NCBI RefSeq assembly: GCF_014645895.1 | Contig: NZ_BMMP01000004.1 | Location: 186,001 to 250,000 of the forward strand | Reading direction: 5' to 3' | Length of the DNA: 64,000 nucleotides | DNA from: Streptomyces daqingensis | GTDB taxonomy: Bacteria; Actinomycetota; Actinomycetes; Streptomycetales; Streptomycetaceae | Shown here: positions 55,577-63,449 of the stretch, one piece after another | Numbering within the stretch: the stretch's first letter is position 1 | Layout of the letters: every line of letters starts with the position of its first letter | The notes under the pieces: generated by a model | Told to the model about the DNA's origin: nothing | Databases searched by the model: none | The model's input: only the letters and a program-made list of their open reading frames with translations | Translations under genes and position numbers: made by a program

Positions 55577-55839
55577 TGGAGCTGCAGAAGCACATCCACA
55601 GCAGCGCCTGCGGCTGCTACGACCCCCGCCCGCAGGCACCTACCCCGGTGCCCGCGCCGGTCGTGGTGAAGTCCGGCGGCGGGGCCGCGAAGTGGGTCGG
55701 GATCGGCGTCGGCGGAAGCGCGCTGATGCTCTCCGTCGCCGTGTCCGCCGTCGCGGTCGCCATCACAGCCGTCGCACTGACCCTGTGCGTCCTGGTGCTC
55801 TACGGCATCTGGAAGGACGTGCGCGGCGGCAAGGGCTGA
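55576..55839 (+). CDS. SpdD-like spread protein
   Basis: An 87-residue protein. N-terminal SSACGCYDPRPQAPTPVPAPVVV is followed by one or two membrane helices (GIGVGGSALMLSVAVSAVAVAITAVALTLCVLVLYGIW). The order Cys motif, Pro stretch, membrane segment is that of SpdD proteins. ATG overlaps the DUF2637 stop. Spd proteins help spread the element inside the recipient mycelium. Confidence 0.8.
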   Translation: MELQKHIHSSACGCYDPRPQAPTPVPAPVVVKSGGGAAKWVGIGVGGSALMLSVAVSAVAVAITAVALTLCVLVLYGIWKDVRGGKG

Positions 55840-55954
55840 CGGCCCTTCTGCGCCCACCGGTGTACCCGTACCCGCCTGGCAGCGGGTACGGGCGCCCCGG
55901 CGGGCGTGGTGGGGCCGGACAACCCCGTCCGGCCAACACGTAAGGGGAGAGCAG

Positions 55955-56137
55955 ATGTTCAACAACCGCTACCGCGCCGGAGACCACGTCACCGTCACCA
56001 ACCCGGTCCAGCCCACCAACCATCGGGGCGGCGAGACCGGGGTGGTTGTCGAGACGAGCGACGCCCTGGTGCGGATCCAGCAGGACAGCGACGGCCAGAC
56101 CGCCACCTGCTACCGCGAAGAACTCAGCAAGAGCTGA
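55955..56137 (+). CDS. Small KOW/SH3-like AICE protein
   Basis: A 60-residue protein (MFNNRYRAGDHVTVTNPVQP, then GGETGVVVETSDALVRIQQD). The G.HVTV..P...G..G.V pattern resembles a KOW-type beta barrel. The ribosome-binding site is GGGGAGAG. Function unknown. Confidence 0.6.
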   Translation: MFNNRYRAGDHVTVTNPVQPTNHRGGETGVVVETSDALVRIQQDSDGQTATCYREELSKS

Positions 56138-56166
56138 ACAGTCCCCGGATCACCCAAGGAGATCGC

Positions 56167-56337
56167 ATGAAGGCTCCGTTGGGGACGCCGCCGGGTGAGT
56201 GCCCGCAGTGCTGGCAGCACGCCCACGACCCGAATGCCCACCGGCACCTCGGGTCGAGGGAGGACTGCCAGGCGTGCATCGCCTGCAAGGCCGCCGGCCA
56301 CCCCGGCACCGTCCCCAAGCAGTCCCGGTGGTGGTGA
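56167..56337 (+). CDS. Small Cys-rich (zinc-binding) AICE protein
   Basis: A 56-residue protein with CPQCWQHAHDPNAHRH and CQACIACKAAGH: two CxxC pairs plus several His, a probable zinc finger. It resembles the small pRL2-8-type proteins on Streptomyces mobile elements (from memory, not verified). AAGGAG precedes the ATG. Confidence 0.6.
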   Translation: MKAPLGTPPGECPQCWQHAHDPNAHRHLGSREDCQACIACKAAGHPGTVPKQSRWW

Positions 56338-56363
56338 GCGATGACTGCCGAAAGGAGGGGCGG

Positions 56364-56513
56364 ATGACCTTTCCGTGGGAGCGCTACGACGGCGAGTACA
56401 CCAGCGCCTACGACGACTACAGCGCCTCCAAGAGCAAGCCCGAGAAGAAGCCAGCCGCGAAGAAGGCCGAGCCGAAGACGAAGAAGCCCGGCCGCGCGAA
56501 GAAGCGCAGCTGA
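56364..56513 (+). CDS. Small Lys-rich AICE protein
   Basis: A 49-residue protein. The aromatic/acidic start (MTFPWERYDGEYTSAYDDYS) is followed by a Lys/Pro/Ala tail (KKPAAKKAEPKTKKPGRAKKRS) resembling histone-like tails, so nucleic-acid binding is possible. Ribosome-binding site AAAGGAGGGG. Confidence 0.55.
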   Translation: MTFPWERYDGEYTSAYDDYSASKSKPEKKPAAKKAEPKTKKPGRAKKRS

Positions 56514-56534
56514 AGGCATCGAGAGGAGAGCACA

Positions 56535-56702
56535 TTGACCGCTGCTGAGTACCGCGAGCGCGCCGAGGCCCTGCTCACCAGCAGGCACCACAGCGAACTG
56601 CGCGAGCAGACCATCCAGCAGGCCGACGTGTGGGCCCGCCTGGCCGTATCCGCTGCCATCAGCGAAACCGCCGCACAGGACCACAAGGAGGTACAGGACT
56701 GA
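56535..56702 (+). CDS. Small helical AICE protein (TTG start)
   Basis: A 55-residue protein starting with TTG after GAGAGGAGAG. The product MTAAEYRERAEALLTSRHHS and the following ELREQTIQQADVWARLAVSAAIS form amphipathic helices. The stop overlaps the next ATG (TGATG). Supported by ribosome-binding site and coupling. Confidence 0.6.
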   Translation: MTAAEYRERAEALLTSRHHSELREQTIQQADVWARLAVSAAISETAAQDHKEVQD

Positions 56703-57154
56703 TGGCTATCGAGTACGTACCCGTCTACGACGAGAACGGCGTTGACGTGGGCGGATACACCGAGTCCGTACCCGCCGTGCCCGAGCAGGACGAGCCCGAC
56801 TGGAACGACCCCGACAGCTACCACCTGGAGGCTGAGCCTATGGCTACCCCCGTCTACACCAAGGCTGAGAAGGCCAAGCGTGCCCGCCTGCTGCTGAAGG
56901 GCGCGAAGCGCTCCGCAGGCGACGTGTCCGGTATCGAGCGGCAGTTGGACCGCATCGACGCCGCAGCCCGCGACCGCGGCCGACGCAAAGCCGCAGCCCA
57001 CCAGCGGACGCTCGACGCCGCGAAAGACGAAGTCGCGCAGGCACGCGTGAAGGAGCGCACGGCGCCTCGCGGTCCGGAGCGCCAGGCCGCCCGCGAGACA
57101 CGCCGGGCTGCTGAGCGGCGGCTACGGCTGGTTGAACGCGGCGCCCCTCGCTGA
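56702..57154 (+). CDS. Charged AICE protein, unknown function
   Basis: A 150-residue protein. The N-terminal third is acidic (VPAVPEQDEPDWNDPDSYHLE) and the rest is strongly basic and helical (KAEKAKRARLLLKGAKRSAGDVSGIERQLDRIDAAARDRGRRKAA), probably a coiled coil. It lies just upstream of the translocase gene. It may be a DNA-binding or adaptor protein. Confidence 0.6.
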   Translation: MAIEYVPVYDENGVDVGGYTESVPAVPEQDEPDWNDPDSYHLEAEPMATPVYTKAEKAKRARLLLKGAKRSAGDVSGIERQLDRIDAAARDRGRRKAAAHQRTLDAAKDEVAQARVKERTAPRGPERQAARETRRAAERRLRLVERGAPR

Positions 57155-57242
57155 TTCCGCCCCGGTACGGCCGCCAAAGCCGGCAAGCACGTCGGCCGTA
57201 CCGGGCCCCTGCACCCATCAAAGAGACAGGAGTTGCTCCAGC

Positions 57243-59411
57243 ATGACCGAGACAACCATGAACGGGGTACACCGCCCCGACGCTCCGGGTACCCCGGTAC
57301 CCGAAGGCGAGCGCGTACTGCGGGCCGTACCCGAACAGGGCACGGTCTCCCTCGACAAGCCCGACGCCCCGCCCACCGCGGACGAGCCGGAGGAGGCGCC
57401 GGCGGTGCGCCTGGTGGATCCGCCGAAGCTGCCGAGTACGGGGGTGTACTCAGAGAAGCGGGCCCCGATCCTGCCCGCGTGGCTGCGCCGCCGGGTCGAC
57501 TTCGTCATGACCGTCAAGCGGACCGCAGCACGGGGCCTGTACGCGTCCGGCTACCACTCGGTGCGGCTGCCCTGGTACGCCGCACGCCTGGCGTCCATGT
57601 CCCCCCGCGGGGCCGCACGCCTGTGCGTCGCGACGGGGCGGTGGGTCTGGGACCGCGAGGCCGCTCCCCTCCGCTCTGCCGCCGTGGAGGCGAAGGACGC
57701 TGAGGAGTACATGCGGCTGGCGAAGCTGCGCGGGCAGCGGGTACGTACTCGCGGCATCCTCGCCGCCCTCGTCCTGTGCTTCGGCGCAGCGTTCGCTTCG
57801 GCGGTGTATGTACTCGCCCCCGGGTGGGCGTACTCGCTCGCTGTGCTGGGTGTACTCGCGATCGGGTACGGCGGGCAGCACAAGGATGCTCCGGTAGTCG
57901 GTCCGGCCGTGCTGCGGACCGAGGTGCCGAAGCTGACCAGCTCGGTGGTGCTGCGCGGGCTCAACGCCATCGGCAACCCGAAGATCTCCGCCGCCATCAA
58001 GAAGGGCGGCGACATGGACGGCATGAAGTTCGTCTCCGAGATCTGCCGCGACGGGCCCGGCTACCGCGCCGACCTGGACCTTCCCTACGGCACCACCCCG
58101 GATGACGTGATGGACAAGCGCGAGGCTCTCGCCTCGGGCCTGCGACGCAAGGTCGGCTGCGTGTGGCCCTCCGGCGACCCGGATGAGCACGAGGGCCGCA
58201 TGGTGCTGTGGGTCGGTGACCGGCCCATGAACGAGCAGAAGCGCCCCGCCTGGCCGCTGCTGAAGTCCGGCGCCGTGGACCTGTTCAAGCCCGTCGTCTT
58301 CGGCAACGACCAGCGCATGCGGCCCGTCTCAGTGACGCTGATGTTCGCCTCCGTCGTCATCGGCGCCGTGCCCCGCATGGGCAAGACGTTCCTCCAACGG
58401 CTGCTGCTGCTCATCGCCGCCCTGGATGTGCGCTCCGAGCTGCACGTCTTCGACTTCAAGGGCACCGGCGACTTCGGCGCCCTGGAGCCGGTCTGCCACC
58501 GCTACCGCGCCGGGGACGACGACGAGGACATGGAGTACGTCCTGCACTCCATGCGCGAGCTGAAGGCCGAACTGCGCCGCCGCTCCAAGCTGGTCCGCAG
58601 CCTGCCGCGCAACCGGTGCCCGGAGTCGAAGGTGACCCCGGAGCTGGCCAGCGACAAGTCGCTGGGGCTGCACCCGATCGTGGTGGCGGCAGATGAGTGC
58701 CAGGTGCCGTTCGAGCACGAGGAGTACGGCGCTGAGCTGGAGGAAATCGCCACCGACATCACCAAGCGCGGCCCCGCGCTGGGCATCGTCGGCATGTTCT
58801 CCACCCAGCGCCCGGACGCGAAGTCCCTCCCGCCGGGCATCAGCAGCAACGCCGTCCTGCGGTTCTGCCTGAAGGTCATGGGACACCAGGTCAACGACAT
58901 GGTGCTGGGCACCGGCATGTACAAGGCCGGCATCCGCGCCACCATGTTCTCCCGCCAGGACCGCGGCATCTGCTTCATGGCCGGTGAAGGCGATGACCCG
59001 CAGATCGTCGCCTCCGCGTTCGTCGACGCCGTCGGAGCGGAGAAGGTCGTCGCACGGGCCCGCACCATGCGGGAGGAGTACGGCAACATCACCGGCCACG
59101 CCCTCGGGCAGCAGCCCGAGCGCCTGGCCGGGGAGTTCGACCAGCTCCGCGACATCCTCGACGTCATCCCCGCGGCTGAGGAGCAGGTGTGGAACGAGCG
59201 CATCGCCGCCCGCCTCGCCGAACGCTGGCCCGACCGGTACACGGGCTGGAAGGGCGAGCAGGTCACTTCCGCGCTCAAGCCGCACGGCGTCAAGACCGGC
59301 CAGGTGTGGGGCACGTCGGAGGACGGCAAGGGCGGCAACCGGCGCGGCATCAAGCGTGCCGATCTCGCCGCCGTTGTCACGCACCGTAACGCCGAACGGG
59401 CATCCGGATAG
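57243..59411 (+). CDS. FtsK/SpoIIIE-type DNA translocase (TraB/TraSA-like)
   Basis: A 722-residue transfer protein. Residues 1-80 are disordered. Two membrane helices lie at about 171-210. The motor has Walker A GAVPRMGKT (374-382) and Walker B IVVAADE (479-485), followed by SAVLRFCLK-like sensor sequences. The C-terminal 70 residues look like a winged helix that in TraB reads 8-bp clt repeats. It pumps double-stranded DNA between mycelia. ATG at 57243 follows GACAGGAG. Likely recognition repeats lie just downstream. Confidence 0.9.
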   Translation: MTETTMNGVHRPDAPGTPVPEGERVLRAVPEQGTVSLDKPDAPPTADEPEEAPAVRLVDPPKLPSTGVYSEKRAPILPAWLRRRVDFVMTVKRTAARGLYASGYHSVRLPWYAARLASMSPRGAARLCVATGRWVWDREAAPLRSAAVEAKDAEEYMRLAKLRGQRVRTRGILAALVLCFGAAFASAVYVLAPGWAYSLAVLGVLAIGYGGQHKDAPVVGPAVLRTEVPKLTSSVVLRGLNAIGNPKISAAIKKGGDMDGMKFVSEICRDGPGYRADLDLPYGTTPDDVMDKREALASGLRRKVGCVWPSGDPDEHEGRMVLWVGDRPMNEQKRPAWPLLKSGAVDLFKPVVFGNDQRMRPVSVTLMFASVVIGAVPRMGKTFLQRLLLLIAALDVRSELHVFDFKGTGDFGALEPVCHRYRAGDDDEDMEYVLHSMRELKAELRRRSKLVRSLPRNRCPESKVTPELASDKSLGLHPIVVAADECQVPFEHEEYGAELEEIATDITKRGPALGIVGMFSTQRPDAKSLPPGISSNAVLRFCLKVMGHQVNDMVLGTGMYKAGIRATMFSRQDRGICFMAGEGDDPQIVASAFVDAVGAEKVVARARTMREEYGNITGHALGQQPERLAGEFDQLRDILDVIPAAEEQVWNERIAARLAERWPDRYTGWKGEQVTSALKPHGVKTGQVWGTSEDGKGGNRRGIKRADLAAVVTHRNAERASG

Positions 59412-59424
59412 GCCGCACACGGTT

Positions 59425-59507
59425 GCTAGACCTAGCAGGCTCCCCTGCTAGGTCTAGCAGCCCCACTAGCACCAAAACCCGCCTGTGATCAGGGAACTAG
59501 CGTCTAG
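59425..59507. repeat. CTAG-rich palindromic locus, candidate clt
   Basis: A perfect 15-bp inverted repeat (GCTAGACCTAGCAGG, 4-nt loop, complement) at 59425-59458, followed by further CTAG copies at 59466, 59497 and 59504. In total seven CTAG tetramers occur in 82 bp, although CTAG is rare in Streptomyces DNA. It sits 13 bp after the translocase gene, where clt loci of conjugative Streptomyces elements often lie. Confidence 0.6.
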
Positions 59508-59563
59508 CACCTGACCAGCCGGAACCCCTCGAACCGACTCTGCAGAGGGGAGGTGACCCCTGC

Positions 59564-59809
59564 ATGCTCATCGCCATCGGCCTAATCGCCGCCGCACTGG
59601 CCGGTTACGCAGCGTTGTGCGCGGCCAGCCCGTTCGGCTACTGCCGCAAGTGCTCCGGCACCGGCCTCCGAGAGCTGCGCAAGCGCTCCAAGCTCTGCCG
59701 CCGCTGCCGCGGACAGCGCCGCCGACTCCGCGTTGGCCGACGCCTCTTCCACGCCGGGCAGCGTGGCCGCGAGGCCGGAAGCAAGTACCTCCGCCCCGCT
59801 CCGAAGTAA
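59564..59809 (+). CDS. Small membrane protein with zinc ribbon
   Basis: An 81-residue protein. Residues 1-22 are one membrane helix (MLIAIGLIAAALAGYAALCA). A four-Cys ribbon follows (CRKCSGTG and CRRCRGQ), and the tail is very basic. Strong ribosome-binding site GAGGGGAGG. It sits between the clt candidate and the replication genes; similar proteins are common in AICEs. Confidence 0.75.
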   Translation: MLIAIGLIAAALAGYAALCAASPFGYCRKCSGTGLRELRKRSKLCRRCRGQRRRLRVGRRLFHAGQRGREAGSKYLRPAPK

Positions 59810-59813
59810 CGCG

Positions 59814-59904
59814 CCCGGGGCGACCGCACCTCTCGCCAAAGACACGCGGTCGCCCCGGCCTCCCTGTCCCTGCAACGAGACCAAGGAGGTCTCCCAGCAT
59901 GACC
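59814..59904 (+). repeat. Duplicated leader, copy 1 (hairpin plus SD-enclosing hairpin)
   Basis: A 91-bp sequence nearly identical to 60841-60930. It contains a large hairpin (arms GGGGCGACCGC and GCGGTCGCCCC, 59817-59856) and a small hairpin GAGACC-AAGGA-GGTCTC (59877-59893) whose loop and right arm hold the Shine-Dalgarno AAGGAGG. It ends on the ATG of the Toprim gene. Confidence 0.88.
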
Positions 59905-60810
59905 AACACCGTCTCGGGACGCTCCTACAAGCGCACCCGCGTACGTGGCTTCGCCGACTGGACGCCACGCCCCCACGTGCAGCACCTCGTCGACCAGGTG
60001 CTGCACGTGCTGGACGAGAACCGGGCCTATCTGCCGATGACCGCGCGGCAGGTCTTCTACCGCCTGGTGGGTGGCCACGGCTACGACAAGACCGAGCAGG
60101 CCTACTCCCGCCTGCTGGAAACCCTCAACCGCGCCCGCCGCGCCCGCATGATCCCCATGCACGCCATCCGGGACGACGGCGGCACCGAGATCGGGGCTGG
60201 CGGGTGGGACTCCCCGGATCAGTTCTGGCGCGCCATCGAGAACAGCGCCCGCGGCTACCGCCACTCGCCCGAGGACGGCCAACCGATCGCGGTCGAGCTG
60301 TGGGTGGAGGCGGCCGGCATGGTGCCCATGGTCGCCCGCGTCGCCAACGAATACGGCGTGACCGCCTACAGCTCAGGCGGATTCGACTCCGTCACGGTCA
60401 AGCACTCCGCCGCGCAGCGCATCTCCTGGCGGGACGTGCCCACCACGGTGCTTCACCTGGGGGACCACGACCCGAGCGGGTTATCCATTCTCGACTCGGC
60501 AGCCGAGGACATCAGCGCCTTCGTGGCCGACATGGGGGGCGAGCCGCCGACCTTTGCACGGCTCGGCGTGACAGAGGAACAGATCGCCCGCTACCGCCTT
60601 CCCTCCGCTCCGCAGAAGGCGACCGACCGGCGCGGAGAGCACATGCGGCACACCGTGCAAGCCGAGGCCATGAGCCCCACCCAGCTCACCCAGGAAGTAC
60701 GTGACGCGCTCGAAGAGGTCGTCGACCTCGGCACCCTGCACGAGATGCGGGAGCTGAGCGAACAGGAGCGCGAGGAGATCCTCGCGCGCATCCCCTCAGC
60801 CGAAGACTGA
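59899..60810 (+). CDS. Spo11/TopoVI-A-like Toprim protein
   Basis: A 303-residue protein. A winged-helix region (about residues 35-90) contains TARQVFYRLVG; Tyr54 sits where Spo11/TopoVI-A have their catalytic Tyr (pattern R-x-(I/V)-(F/Y)-Y-R). A Toprim domain follows with Glu137 (LWVEAAG), YSSGGFDS and the DxD motif GDHDPSG (Asp189, Asp191). No partner B subunit is encoded here. The usual role would be type II topoisomerase or nuclease activity; here a part in replication or resolution of the element is inference. Confidence 0.7.
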   Translation: MTNTVSGRSYKRTRVRGFADWTPRPHVQHLVDQVLHVLDENRAYLPMTARQVFYRLVGGHGYDKTEQAYSRLLETLNRARRARMIPMHAIRDDGGTEIGAGGWDSPDQFWRAIENSARGYRHSPEDGQPIAVELWVEAAGMVPMVARVANEYGVTAYSSGGFDSVTVKHSAAQRISWRDVPTTVLHLGDHDPSGLSILDSAAEDISAFVADMGGEPPTFARLGVTEEQIARYRLPSAPQKATDRRGEHMRHTVQAEAMSPTQLTQEVRDALEEVVDLGTLHEMRELSEQEREEILARIPSAED

Positions 60811-60840
60811 GAACCCCCCAGAGCAGAGCGACCGATCCGC

Positions 60841-60930
60841 CCCGGGGCGACCGCACCTCTCGCCAAAGACACGCGGTCGCCCCGGTCTCCTGTCCCTGCA
60901 ACGAGACCAAGGAGGTCTCCCAGCATGACC
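60841..60930 (+). repeat. Duplicated leader, copy 2
   Basis: A 90-bp near-identical copy of 59814-59904 with one 1-bp indel and one substitution. The large hairpin is at 60844-60883 and the Shine-Dalgarno hairpin at 60903-60919. It ends on the ATG of the primase-polymerase gene. Confidence 0.88.
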
Positions 60931-61794
60931 CAAGCCACCGACATCCCGCGAGCATCCGGCCCGCGGCCGTTGCTGCTCAGTACCGCTCTGGGGCTGGCCG
61001 CGTCCGGGCTGCCGGTACTGCCGCTCAGCCGGGGCAAGCGGCCTTTCGGCAACTGCACGGCATGCCGTGACAACGCCTGTGGTGGTCGGCCCAACATGAA
61101 GACTGCCGGCGCTTGCTTCTGTCCGCTCGTGTGCCACGCCTGGGCCGCGGCCACCACCGAGACGGCCGTGCTCAACTCCCAGCCGTGGCAGGCAGCTTGG
61201 GAGCGGGCCGCGCACGTGGCGTACCACCCGGGCGGCGCCGGGGTCACGGTCGTCGACCTGGACGACGCTGACGCCATCGCATGGGCGCGCGCCACGCTGC
61301 CGCCCACCCGCACGGTGGCGACGACGCGGGGCGAGCACTGGATCTACCGGGGCACGATGCCCTCGTCCAACGGCGTACGCGACGGTGTCGACATCAAGTC
61401 GACCATGTCCTACGCCCGTTGGCTCGGGCCCGGCGCCGGCATCATGGCTGATCTCCCGGACGCCGTGCGAGCACTGACGGTGAAGGAGCCCACCATCGTC
61501 CGGCCAGCCGTGACAGTGCCCGCGCTGGCTGGTGGCGGGGAGTGCCCCCACCGCACCCCGGTGTTCCTTGAGCGTGGCATCGCCATGGCCGAGGGGCGCA
61601 TCACCGAGGCCCGCAGCGCGGTCCACAACACGGCCTACCGGGCGTTCTTGGCCGTGCTCTCCGTCCACGGCTGGTGCGGCTGCCTCACCGACACCCACGT
61701 GCAGCGGCTGTTCGCCGCCGCTCAAGCCAAGGGCGAGTCGGTGCGGCACTGCACGGAGGCGTGGTCCAACGCCCGCACCAGGTTGGGGATGTAG
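60925..61794 (+). CDS. Bifunctional DNA primase/polymerase (Prim-Pol)
   Basis: A 289-residue replication protein of the AICE RepPP class. The catalytic motif is TVVDLDDADA (Asp111-Asp114), then TTRGEHWIYRG and DIKS, the metal- and nucleotide-binding motifs of archaeo-eukaryotic-type Prim-Pols. A Cys cluster (Cys44, 47, 52, 64, 66, 70) may bind zinc. It ends 3 bp before the helicase gene. Together they would initiate replication of the excised element. Confidence 0.88.
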   Translation: MTQATDIPRASGPRPLLLSTALGLAASGLPVLPLSRGKRPFGNCTACRDNACGGRPNMKTAGACFCPLVCHAWAAATTETAVLNSQPWQAAWERAAHVAYHPGGAGVTVVDLDDADAIAWARATLPPTRTVATTRGEHWIYRGTMPSSNGVRDGVDIKSTMSYARWLGPGAGIMADLPDAVRALTVKEPTIVRPAVTVPALAGGGECPHRTPVFLERGIAMAEGRITEARSAVHNTAYRAFLAVLSVHGWCGCLTDTHVQRLFAAAQAKGESVRHCTEAWSNARTRLGM

Positions 61795-61797
61795 CCC

Positions 61798-63270
61798 ATG
61801 TCCGAGGAGGAGAAGACACCGGGCCGCGAGGTCATCGCCGACTACGCGCAAGCGCACTTCCGGTACTTCCGCACCGCGGACGGGACCGTCTACGCGCAGC
61901 GCAACGGTCAGCCGGTGGCCCGCCCGATCCGCTCCCAAGGCACCACCGGAAGTCACCGGCAGGAACTCATGGTCGGCCTGTTCCACGACGGCCTGGGCGT
62001 GTTCAACGGCACCGCGATGAAGGAGGCGCTCGACTTGATCGAAGCACTGGCACTCAGCCAGGACGTGCAGCCCGTCCACATCCGCGTCGCGCCCGGGTTC
62101 TCCGGTGCGACGTGGCTGGACCTGGGCCGCAACGACGGACAGTCCATCCGCATCCACCCCGGCGGATGGGACATCGCCGTCCCCGACCCGCACGAAGTGC
62201 GCTGGCGGCGCACCCAGCTGACCGGGGAACTCCCCCTGCCTGCCAAGGACACCGACGGCAAAGGCATCGACCTCCTGCTGAGGCTGTGCAACTTCGCCAC
62301 CGCCGAGACCGAATGCCTCGCCCTCGCCTGGCTCATCGGCTGCCTGGAACCCTCCGTGCCCGTCCCCGCGCCGTTCCTGACCGGCCCCCAGGGGGCGGGG
62401 AAGTCCACCGGCGGGCGGATGCTGCTGCGGATCATCGAGGGCATGAGCGGAGACCTGCGGCGTGCCCCGAAGGATGAGGAGAACCTGATCGCGGCCGTGG
62501 CAGCCGGATGGGTCACCGCGCTGGACAACCTCTCCCACATGACCCCGGATCTGTCCGACGCGATGTGCTGCATCGTCACCGGTGCCGAGAACGTCAAACG
62601 CGCCCTGTTCACCGACGGGGACGTGGTCCGGGCCCGCTACCGCCGGCCGCTGCTGATGACCGGCATCGACGTCGGCGTCATCCGACCCGACCTCGCCGAA
62701 CGTCTCCTGCCGCTGCGGCTGGAGCGGCCCCGCACCCGCCGCACCGAGGCGGAGCTGTGGGCGGAGTTCGAGGAGGTGCTGCCCGTGATCCTCGGCTCCC
62801 TGCTCGACCTGACGGTCCAAGTGCGGGCGGCGGAAGCGGAGACCCCGACCGATCTGCGGATGGCGGACTTCGCGCGCCTGTGCGCGCAGCTCGACGCCGC
62901 AACCGGGCTCGGGGCCCTGGCCGCCTACCGGGCCAGCCTGGATGACCTCAACGACGACGTCATCGAGGGCGACCTGCTCGCGCAGACCGTCCTCAAGCAC
63001 GCCTCCGACCTCACGCCCGGCGTACCAGAGCGGATGACGTCCTCAGAGTGGCTCAACGCCCTCAGCCGCCTCTACAGCGGCGAGGAGTGCCGTCCCATGC
63101 CCAAGGGCTGGCCCACCACCGGCAAAGTCCTCTCCGACCGTCTCAAGCGCCTCCAGCCCACGCTGGCAGCGCGCGGTGTGCTCATCGACTGGGGCCGCAC
63201 CAAACAGGGCCGCTACATCGAAATCACCCGACGCCCCGCACCCGCAGCGGAGCAACAGCAGCTGCTCTGA
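61798..63270 (+). CDS. Replicative helicase-type ATPase of the AICE
   Basis: A 490-residue ATPase with Walker A GPQGAGKST (196-204), Walker B region AGWVTALDN and the sensor-like VRARYRRPLLMTGID. The C-terminal 100 residues look like a winged helix (SDRLKRLQPTLAARGVLIDW). It is coupled to the Prim-Pol gene, and a strong terminator follows. It resembles the phage/plasmid primase-associated helicase (SF3/D5-like) group. Confidence 0.82.
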   Translation: MSEEEKTPGREVIADYAQAHFRYFRTADGTVYAQRNGQPVARPIRSQGTTGSHRQELMVGLFHDGLGVFNGTAMKEALDLIEALALSQDVQPVHIRVAPGFSGATWLDLGRNDGQSIRIHPGGWDIAVPDPHEVRWRRTQLTGELPLPAKDTDGKGIDLLLRLCNFATAETECLALAWLIGCLEPSVPVPAPFLTGPQGAGKSTGGRMLLRIIEGMSGDLRRAPKDEENLIAAVAAGWVTALDNLSHMTPDLSDAMCCIVTGAENVKRALFTDGDVVRARYRRPLLMTGIDVGVIRPDLAERLLPLRLERPRTRRTEAELWAEFEEVLPVILGSLLDLTVQVRAAEAETPTDLRMADFARLCAQLDAATGLGALAAYRASLDDLNDDVIEGDLLAQTVLKHASDLTPGVPERMTSSEWLNALSRLYSGEECRPMPKGWPTTGKVLSDRLKRLQPTLAARGVLIDWGRTKQGRYIEITRRPAPAAEQQQLL

Positions 63271-63286
63271 CCTGCCGGGCGGACAA

Positions 63287-63331
63287 GCAAGAAGAGCACC
63301 ACTCCGCAGCGCCGGGGGGTGCTCTTCTTGC
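63287..63331 (+). terminator. Terminator after the replication genes
   Basis: A 14-bp perfect stem (GCAAGAAGAGCACC with its complement) around a 17-nt loop, 16 bp past the helicase stop. Confidence 0.85.
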
Positions 63332-63449
63332 CCTTCGGCGGCTTGCCGCCGCCCGAAGAACGCGCCGCGAAGCGGCTCCTTCTCAACTCCCTGAGCCGCA
63401 CCACAAAGACAACAGGCTCCCCTCTCTTTTTTCCTAAGTAGGGGAAAGC

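Noticed and set aside
60796..63000. 734-residue minus-strand frame over the AICE replication genes
   Set aside because: Antisense to the Prim-Pol and helicase genes, both with clear motifs. The translation is low-complexity.
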